From Punctularia strigosozonata HHB-11173 SS5 (lineage: Eukaryota; Basidiomycota; Agaricomycetes; Corticiales; Punctulariaceae): a DNA stretch of 64,000 bases. Numbering within the stretch: position 1 is the first letter of the stretch; every line of letters starts with the position of its first letter. The notes beneath the pieces are model-generated. The model saw only the letters and a program-made list of their open reading frames with translations, was not told the DNA's origin and made no database searches. Below are positions 56,292 through 64,000 of this stretch, piece by piece. The stretch is from positions 1,328,800 to 1,392,799 of the forward strand of contig NW_006767436.1 of NCBI RefSeq assembly GCF_000264995.1, written 5' to 3'. Both the position numbers and the translations under genes were made by a program.

Positions 56292-59248
56292 GGTGGGTGG
56301 CAGCGTGGCTGGCAGAAAATCCGTGAAGGCTCGCAGCTAAGACCGTGATCCCGGACGCGGACACCGATGGCGACAACTGCAAGAAGCACGGAGGAGCTGC
56401 TCACAGCGCGTCCTCAGGTGGGGACTCGGATTCTCGAGTTCGGGTTCCTTATAGCACGCTCGGATTTCGCCCAGCGCTGTCATCAGACCCTTGGGAGATT
56501 TCGAGGTTTCTTTTCGTCAACAAAGTCATTCTCCGATCTTCTCGGCAGCTGCTTTCTACGCGATTCGGGTTGACGAATTCGGATCTTCTGCCCCGGGGGC
56601 TTCCACACCATTCATCCTATCAGTTCGTTACATCCCAGCCTTCGATTCCGTCTACCGCATATCCTCATACATCTCGCCTCCGCCTCATCCCTGGCCCACG
56701 CATAACGTGCCCGGGCCCGTGTACCGTCCTTCCGCCTCCTCCGCACTCTCCGGCCATAAATTTGCCATCTCTGTCGCCGCCCTGAATCCAGGGCACTGTA
56801 CCACAGCATATCCGGGTTTGCGAGACGCCGTCTTGCCAGCATAACACGCATCAGAGGCCCGTAGACATTGCAACCCGAGACGCGGCAAACCCGTCGCCTA
56901 TCGTCTCAGCTGTGCCGATCCCGAGCCTGTCGGGTTCAGCTGCAGTTCGCGTGATTGTCATGGACACATCAATCCCCTTCGAGCCATGACCATGTACGCG
57001 GGGCGCGTCCGGGGTTTTACGTGTCGCGTACTTATGGCGTCTGTGAGTGGGCCAGTCGAGTGCTGCACCGGCAACATCGGGCAGCTTGAGTTGCAAATAT
57101 TGACCGCGTTAATGCAGGGATGAGGGAACCGGTGTTTGCAAATTCGCACCAATGTCGGTAGCGCTATTCCACGCGTCTGCTCCCTAGGGCAGAAAAATGT
57201 TCATATCCGGAATAACTCGAGTGTATACCCCCTTCTGCGGGTGCCGTACCTACAGCCAGCCGCACCAACGCCCGCAAAACATTCATGACGGTTCCTTGTA
57301 CACAAGGCGTGTCCGAAGGGTGGTCATTTGGCAACCTCGTGGCTTTGTCGGTTGTCCATCCCCATGTTCTTCCTTCAGTAATCGAATTTCCAGAATTACC
57401 CCCGAAGCGCGCCTGCTGACGCTGGAAACCACATTTGCATATCTTCGCTCGCACCTGGGTGCGCAGCGCCGATCTCACCGGTTCTTGTACCAAGTGAGCC
57501 CCAGTACTGCAATCCACCCACGTCATTGACTTATGGCATTGTTCTCACCGCGAAGGCAGCCGAAGAGGTGCTAGCTAAGTCAAGAATGCTATCGCTATTC
57601 CCTTGACCGTGGACCCTCTGCGATGGGCGCTGCGATCGCGATACGCCTGTGGTCCCTGCCTCAGATGCCGGATATGAAGCGGCAAGAATCGGGGTAAACG
57701 CGGCGTCCTGGGTTCGCATAACATCGCGGGGACTGTCCCTACGTGAGGCAGATAGACTTGTTCACATCGTTTTCCGTTCGGGACGGAGATAACATCTCGG
57801 TTTGCGCCTGTTTCGAGCGCCTGACAGCCTAGTTTGGGGTCCGAAATCTGATGTCGAGGGCTAGGTCCTCTCGCGATTCCACATATGTTGTCCAAGTCCG
57901 ACCATCGCAGGGTAAGCGTATACATTCGATCGCGTGCCGCATCCACACTGAGGCAGATAAAGATTCATTGGTTCAGGCCGTCATACCCACATGCCCTGAC
58001 ACGAGGCCTGCCCTGCATTGGTGAAGCGGCTAGGACCTGCGGACGATCCCCATCAGATATACGTCTCGTTCAGCATTTGGCAGTTTGCTACCCGTTCCTC
58101 CTACCTCCCGCGCCAACAACTTGTCTTGGAGGATCTCATCGGTCTCCCTTAGAGGTTCTGTGTTTCCTCAAGCTTCAGCCGCTTTTTTTCTCTTTGACGA
58201 TGTCATACAAGGTCGGATGGTTCTTTTATGTTCATCTACCTAATCATCTGCACAGCACGACGGTGATCCTCGAGACATACTGGGATCCCGCCATCGTGGA
58301 TCCCGCCGAGAGTTTGTACAGTCATGCTCCAGATTTGCTATCAATTCACCATCGGCGTGTTCACCAATTACAAGAAGGCGTGTCTGGCTACGAGAATCCC
58401 CCATCGTCCAAGAAGACTCCTCCGAGTCCGCGGGCGCCAAAGCCACTCAGGATCATACTGTTCGTTAGTTCAGAAGCGTGCATCTCGTTTATAACAATCT
58501 CATACAATCAATCTAGCGAAACATGCTTCTCCCGTGTTTCTTCCAGATCTGCGAAAGCGAGGCACGTTGTGCAGATCTGTGGTACCGGTATGTAGTGTCG
58601 CTGCGCGCCCGGCGAGGCGACGGTTGCGGTATGATCGCTCTCATGCGCGAAGGTTGTGCAAGGAGCTCGTTGTCTGAGCATATGCTTACCGCAGCTTACT
58701 TGGTAGAGGCATGTCCGAGATTCCCACCGGTTCCGCGGATTGAAAGTCGAGACGCATATCGTATCCGATTGGCTCACTGCCACCCAATTGTCCCTTGCGA
58801 GATTGATGGCAGGTACACGGCTGTGAGGTCCCTACCTAGGTTGACGCGTATGCAACTCTGCTTCGCGAGGGCTAGAATGGGTGATGGAGGCGTGATATGT
58901 CAAAAGATACCGGGTTAGGTGTGGGATCCGGGGTCCGCGAGACGCGAATACACCACGTCGACATCCGCGCCTAGCTCCTGTTCTCTCCTCGATACCCGTC
59001 GACTGCCCTCTCGTTGTAGAAGCAAGCACGGATCGTGTCCTGCAACGGTCACCCGCCAGAAAGCATAAAAGCAATTCTTAAAGATCACAGAAGCCTCAGT
59101 CTGTTTACCGCAGCTTAGTCAGCGCCTAGACCGGCCCCTTCTGACAGGGCCAACTCAAGAGCTTGTTCGCCGTCGCCCGCTCATTTGTGCGCGGTCTGCC
59201 CCCACTCGTCGACGTCCTCACCTCCACCGCGCTAGTTGGTCGTTCCCC
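56292..59248. other. 2.96-kb region without a supported gene
   Basis: This is the largest gap in the window, lying between the divergent MFS and AGC-kinase genes. Open frames occur on both strands but none shows a domain. The best candidate is a pyrimidine-rich leader (about 58178-58195) followed by ATG at 58200 and a possible intron at 58212-58254; the product would be under 90 residues and matches nothing I know. No tRNA, terminal repeats or reverse transcriptase motifs were found. Confidence 0.4.
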
Positions 59249-61963
59249 ATGCCATCAACAGTGCAGCTTTCCACCTCCATGTCGTTTCGCGCTGACCCTG
59301 ATGGGCTCACCCCTACGGACTCGACTGCCCACCACGACATCCACACCCTGGCGTCGCCCAACAGCGCCTCAACACCGTGGAAGTCGCTGTTGAGGCTCGG
59401 TAACCCGTCGTCGAAGAAGCTCGCCCCGAACGGGAACGTGTCCTCGTTGACGCTCGACACCGCCAACGCCCCCCACTCTCCCACCGCGTTCGCACAGATG
59501 ACCAACGTCTCAGCCACTCCCACCTCTTATGTATCCATGGACAGAAGATCGTCGTACAATTCATCTAATACCCAATCCAGCGATTCGAACAACGGCTCGT
59601 CGCCGCGCATGCCCCACCGGACTCCGGCCGCCGCCTTCTACTCCGCCTCGCACCACGTTCTCCCCCCGATCCAAGAGCCACAATCATCTTCCCGCCCTCG
59701 GACTAAGTCCGACAAGCAGAAGGGCCTTGGCCGTGGCCGCAAGCAGCCGACGGTGCCCGCGTACCCTCACACCGCAGGCTCCTCGCAAGCGTCGTTTGTC
59801 CTCCCCACTGCGTCGCCGTCGCGACCGGGCCCTCTGTCACCCAAGTCGGTCGGCGCGTCCGCAAGCCGCTTTCTGCGCCGCGTGGCCTCTGCGCCCAACG
59901 CCAAAAACTTGTTCTCACTCGGATCGCGATCACACTCGTCTCACGGGAACGCAGCCACCAAAAACGGGTTCCTGGCACCGGGATCTGCAGTGCCGCCTGT
60001 ACCGGGCAGCACGAATGATCTCAATGGGCGTTCTGAACAGGAGGCGAGTTCGCTGGAGACTATCTCATCTACATCATCGCGGGGTCGCCCGCCGGCGTTG
60101 CGGATGAACAGTTCTTCCAATAAGATCGGCAAGACTAAGGATCGGGTGGCGACTGGGATGCTGGAGGGGCCAGGGAAGATCGCTTTCCGGAGGACGTACT
60201 CAAGCAACTCCATCAAAGTTCGCTCGGTAAGCAACTTCTCGCCGCCGTGCCTGACACCATCGTTGATCTTGTTCTGGCTGGCCAGGTCGAAGTTGGGCCC
60301 TCGAGCTTCCAGAAGCTCAAAATGCTGGGTCGTGGCGACGTAGGCAAAGTCTATCTGGTTAGGGAGAAGAAAAGTGGCAAGTTGTTTGCGATGAAAGGTA
60401 CGCGCGCCTGTTCTGCGTCGCCGTCTTTTTTCTTGACAAACGCGTCATCACAGTGTTATCGAAGAAGGAGATGGTTGCCCGCAAGAAGATCAAGCGCGCG
60501 CTGACGGAGCAAGAGATTCTTGCCACCGCAAACCATCCCTTCATCGTTACGCTCTACCACTCTTTTCAGTCGGACGAGTACCTCTATTTTTGCATGGAGT
60601 ACTGCATGGGCGGCGAGTTCTTCCGGGCGCTGCAGTCGCGGCCAGGAAAGTGCTTGCCGGAGGATGCGGCGCGGTTCTATGCGGCCGAGGTGGTCGCCGC
60701 GTTAGAATACCTTCATCTCATGGGCTTCATTTATCGGGATCTCAAACCGGAAAGTAAGTCTGACTCCGCTCGATTTGTTCCCGATGGGCGGCTGACATAC
60801 GGCGAAACAACCATCAGACATTCTCTTGCATCAGTCTGGACACATCATGCTTTCCGATTTTGACCTGGCCAAACAATCAGGCGAACCTGGAGGCCTACCG
60901 ACCATCCGCCAATCGGAGACCAACGGGGTGAGTGTCGGTCCTCTCGTGGTGAGAGCGGGATTGACCGAGCGATTTGGGTGAATTTGTATGATCTCTCGCC
61001 GTTGTCAGATGCCATTGGTCGACACCAAGACGTGCACTGCCCATTTCCGGACCAATTCGTTTGTGGGAACGGAAGGTGATCGATCATCTCAGTTCCTTAT
61101 GCGTCAATCGCTGATGGGGGGCAACCGCCCACGATCTCAGAGTACATCGCGCCCGAGGTTATTGGGAACCTGGGACATACATCGGCCGTGGATTGGTGGA
61201 CGCTCGGCATCTTGATCTATGAGATGATCGTGAGTGACGAGCCGTGTTTAATCGCTGCTTCGCTCATCCCCGAGATGCTCCAGTACGCCACGACGCCGTT
61301 CAAGGGTCGCACGCGGGAAGACACCTTCCAGAACGTTATCAAGCTGCCTGTTCATTTCCGTGATACGCCCAAAGTGACCTCGTGCGTGCTACACCGCCTG
61401 CGGTTGATACGTGCGGTGGCTGATGTGATACCGTGTGGTGCTGCGTGCAGGGCGGGGAAGGACATCATCAACCGGCTCCTGGACAAGAGGGAGAACTACC
61501 GGTTGGGCAGCAAGAGCGGAGCGAGCGAGGTGAAGCAACACAAGTGGTTTGCCAAAACGAACTGGGGTCTCCTGCGGAATTCGCAACCTCCCGTGAGTGG
61601 CGATTTCGTCCCGTGGGGGTGGCCCGGGGCCCATGATCCGAAGATCGTGCGGCCGCGTCTAATTCAGACGGGGACCGCTACTGCCTATTGCGGAACGTTC
61701 GCTGACCACATGCGCGCTCTCGCACATAGATCGTGCCGACGGCATCGAACGGGATTGACGCGGTCAACTTCCGACATCTGCAGGAATCGACGTCCCTGCA
61801 CCTCGAAAAGGGCGAGATAATGGCCATTGCCGGCGCCGGGCATCCAGTGAACGGCGCGCCGTCGACGCCCGGCGTGGACGACGGCCTGGACCCCATGGAC
61901 GCCGCCTTGTTCGCGTCCTTCTCGAACGTGACCTTGCATTACGACGACGAAACGGACGAGTGA
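59249..61963 (+). CDS. AGC protein kinase of the Nrc-2/Fpk1 (flippase kinase) family
   Basis: The family phosphorylates membrane flippases in yeast and controls polarity and conidiation in Neurospora. A disordered Ser/Pro-rich arm of about 320 residues (59249-60220) precedes the kinase: [80 protein letters not shown] (DFD in place of DFG, normal for this branch), the extended insert before [17 protein letters not shown], and [17 protein letters not shown]. The C-terminal tail has [19 protein letters not shown] and the hydrophobic motif [11 protein letters not shown]. Introns lie at about 60228-60285, 60396-60453, 60753-60818, 60928-61009, 61071-61110, 61229-61283, 61381-61451 and 61592-61728. 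The GTE-EYIAPE junction was checked by hand. An alternative start is Met at 59279. Confidence 0.9.
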
Positions 61964-63015
61964 TAGTGTAGTGAAACGAAACGTCCTTCCTGGCTTTTTT
62001 TTCCCTCTTCCTCTCGTTATCCCGGACTGGCGGCAGGTTCATGGACAGGTCTGTGTTTCGCGTACAATATTGGTTTGCGCTCTCCCCGGGTTTCATCTCG
62101 TTCACGCTCATTCTCTCACCTCGTCTCTCATTCATCACTGCTGCATCACCGCCATGGCATTCATCACAAAGTTGCTATCCTACAATTTGGCGTTACTACT
62201 ACTTGACAATTCTGGCCACTTGCTCTCGGTTTCTATGCATCATCTTTAGAGTTGGGGACCGTGTACATTATGCAGTTATTTTCGAGAGCCGAACACGGAG
62301 CCTGTCCCGCGTCTGAATGGAGGAGGGTACTTTGCCTGGGAGCGGAGACAAGCTATCTGGGTGATGATCAGCTCGTGTTTAGCCGACAGCAGACGGGCAC
62401 GGGGATTCTGCTGGAGGGGAGACGTCATGGGCACTGGCGGGGGAAGACGCCGGAGGGAGGCGGCGGTTGGGCGCTGGGTGTCGGGGCTGGGTCCGGGAAA
62501 GAGAGAGGATTTGGCTTTGCGAGAGGAAGCTTCTGATGGAGTCTTCTGCCGACCGTTTGTAGGCCGTGTGTTGATCATGCACGAGGCGTGACGACGGCCG
62601 GTGAATTTCTCGGATTTTGGCCATGTGCCCATCTGAACTTTTCGGGGGTTCGGGGTACGTAACCTCACCCTAGATCTGATCGGCCCAATCGGGGCTGGCG
62701 GGGGGGCGAGCGCGACGGGTGGGCGGCGGCGGGGGGAGGAGGGAGCGCACGGGGACCGGGGACGCTCGCGGGGCGCGGCGGCGGGGGCGTCAGGGTCGCT
62801 GGCAGACTCGCCGTGCTCGTATCCGGGCGCGAGGGAGGGGCGGAGGGGGCGCGAGGGGAGTGGCCCGAGGAGGATCAGTCTGATGGGTCGTGCACGTGAG
62901 AAAGCCTCGGCGGAAGCTATCGCATTCCACCGAAGCGCTCTGCGTATTTAGATTCGGCTCAGCCAAGGCGCGTTCCAGCGACGTTGGGACGGGCCACCGA
63001 CTCTTTGCGCTGTCC
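61964..63015. promoter_or_regulatory. G-rich upstream region of the HSF-type gene
   Basis: The left part is the 3' flank of the kinase gene (T-rich, about 61990-62200). From about 62400, and densely from 62690 to 62870, the plus strand is very G-rich with many runs of three or more G. This lies 150-320 bp before the HSF start and is probably its promoter or leader. Confidence 0.5.
62717..62743 (+). promoter_or_regulatory. Potential G-quadruplex motif
   Basis: GGG-T-GGG-CGGCGGC-GGGGGG-AGGA-GGG satisfies the simple pattern of four G3 runs with loops of 1-7. More runs follow at 62751-62792. Formation in vivo is not shown by sequence. Confidence 0.6.
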
Positions 63016-64000
63016 ATGTCCGAGATCTACAACGACTACCCCCGCCCACACGACTCCCACTCGTACAGCGGCGCGCACGACATGGCCTACTCCAACCACC
63101 TCGTCCCCTCCGCGCCCTCCTCCGCCTCCAACGCGTCCTCGCCCTCCGACGGCCACTCCCCCGTCAACACCACCCCCAAGGGCGAGCACCAGCAGGGCCA
63201 GGCCGCCCCGCCGCAAAAGCCGGAGGGCAAGCAGCAGGCGACCTTCCTTACAAAACTCTACGCGTAAATTTTCTCGTCCCCCCTCGTCGCGCCCGACCCC
63301 TCGTCCGCTGACCGCCCGTTCCGAAACAGGCTCCTCGAGCGTCCCGAAAACCACCACATGATCCGCTGGGATCCCCAGGGAGAGCACATCATCGTCGAAA
63401 AGCCAGAGCAGCTCGCAATCCACGTCCTTCCGAGCGTTTACCGTCAGTCGCGCTTCGCCAGCTTCTCCCGGCAACTCAACGTAATTCTTTCCCGATTATT
63501 TCACTTCTCTTCCCCGGAGTTCCTGACTTCTTCTGCACAGATCTATGGCTTCATGCGCAAGGTCAACCTCCGCAACGTCGACCCCGCGATCGACGACCCC
63601 GACGCCAGCACGTGGTGTAAGTCGCGTTCCGGAACTTACGTCGCCGCGACGCTAACGCATGATCCATGACACACAGCACACCCCACCCTCAACCGTCACT
63701 CGCCGCCCGACGTCGTCGCCAACTTCAAGCGCCGCGTCCCGCCGCGCATACCCAAGTCCAAGAAGCGTGAGGCCGAAGTCCCGCCCAACTTGGCTCCCCG
63801 GTCCGCCGTCGGCCTTGCACCCATGCCACCCTCGATGGGCGGACCCTTGCCGTCGGCGATGACCTCCTCTCCTTTTGTTCGTGGACGAGCTCGTGCATTT
63901 ACTACTCCTGGGTCGTTTACTCCGTTGAGTCAGGGAGGTGCCGTGGGTTGGGGGACCAGTTATCCTCGATCTTCTCTTCCGCCTCTGACCGTCCCCAACG
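63016..64000 (+). CDS. HSF-type DNA-binding transcription factor, 3' end outside window
   Basis: Start MSEIYNDYPRPHDSHSYSGA (63016-63018) leads into a Ser/Pro-rich arm. The HSF-fold DNA-binding domain follows: QQATFLTKLYA-LLERPEN, IRWDPQGEHIIVEKPEQLAI, LPSVYRQSRFASFSRQLN, IYGFMRKVNLR. Introns lie at about 63266-63330, 63481-63540 and 63617-63676. Recognition-helix residues SFSRQLN-IYGFMRK are the conserved HSF core (usually NFSSFVRQLNMYGFHK). After the domain come SHPTLNRHSPPDVVANFKRR, VPPRIPKSKKREAEVPPN and a Pro/Ser-rich stretch that runs off the window. The usual coiled-coil trimer region is not seen up to 64000. It may be a heat-shock factor proper or one of the HSF-type developmental regulators of mushrooms. 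Confidence 0.9.

Noticed and set aside
56345-56851. Open frames on both strands upstream of the MFS gene
   Set aside because: Composition-driven (C/T-rich promoter DNA); no domain, no family resemblance and no convincing introns.
62984-63361. Thr/Pro-rich 125-codon frame
   Set aside because: An alternative frame of the HSF-gene first exon; the MSEIYNDY frame splices correctly into the DNA-binding domain.

Overview
The window is a stretch of a filamentous basidiomycete nuclear chromosome, most likely an Agaricomycete. The evidence is dense intron-rich genes with 45-70 nt GT-AG introns, moderately high GC, short intergenic gaps, and family content typical of mushroom-forming fungi (CipC-like protein, HDEL-ended PDI, Nrc-2-type kinase, verprolin, bZIP with a DUF3425-like tail). 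About 22 protein-coding genes can be supported, almost all housekeeping or regulatory. No tRNA, rRNA, CRISPR, prophage or LTR element was recognised.

Layout. 1-8031 (+) is the C-terminal two thirds of Tra1, running tail to tail into a BRD8/Bdc1-like bromodomain gene (8115-9962, -). Both families belong to NuA4-type acetyltransferase complexes. Next come a Pep4-like vacuolar aspartic protease (10329-11888), a DCAF6-like WD40 protein (12186-14415), a Ctk1/CDK12-like kinase with an RS-rich arm (15132-18350) and COP9 signalosome subunit 4 (18443-19914, -). 20437-25238 encodes an unnamed protein with about two dozen Tyr-Pro repeat boxes spread over exons that begin and end in the same phase. 25500-30111 (-) holds a PUB-domain protein and a Tgl4/Tgl5-like patatin lipase; 31171-31662 is a CipC-like small protein; 32005-36275 (-) carries ORC4 and MED20; 36695-39215 is an unnamed polytopic membrane protein; 39418-40748 is verprolin; 40930-42828 is a mitochondrial dehydrogenase kinase.

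42500-48000 is the rearranged part. The protein disulfide isomerase gene PDI1 (43244-45013, +) is followed, 490 nt beyond the shared block, by an inverted copy of its first 1.4 kb (45104-46529). This copy keeps introns and signal peptide, but its thioredoxin motif has changed from CGHC to CRHS and it stops before the second catalytic domain. Beyond it lie Tc1/mariner-like terminal inverted repeats with a perfect 32-bp palindrome, a LINE 3' remnant, and a decayed inverted piece of the dehydrogenase kinase gene. This points to one larger inverted duplication that was later invaded and eroded. Just after the debris sits the intact three-exon RPB12 gene (48091-48415), easily overlooked because each exon is short.

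The right third has a bZIP regulator (50352-52229), mitochondrial ribosomal protein uS14m (52415-52782, -) facing a small one-helix membrane protein (53010-53252), an MFS transporter (53526-56291, -), a 3-kb stretch with no supported gene, an Nrc-2/Fpk1-like AGC kinase (59249-61963), and a partial HSF-type transcription factor (from 63016) behind a G-rich promoter with quadruplex potential.
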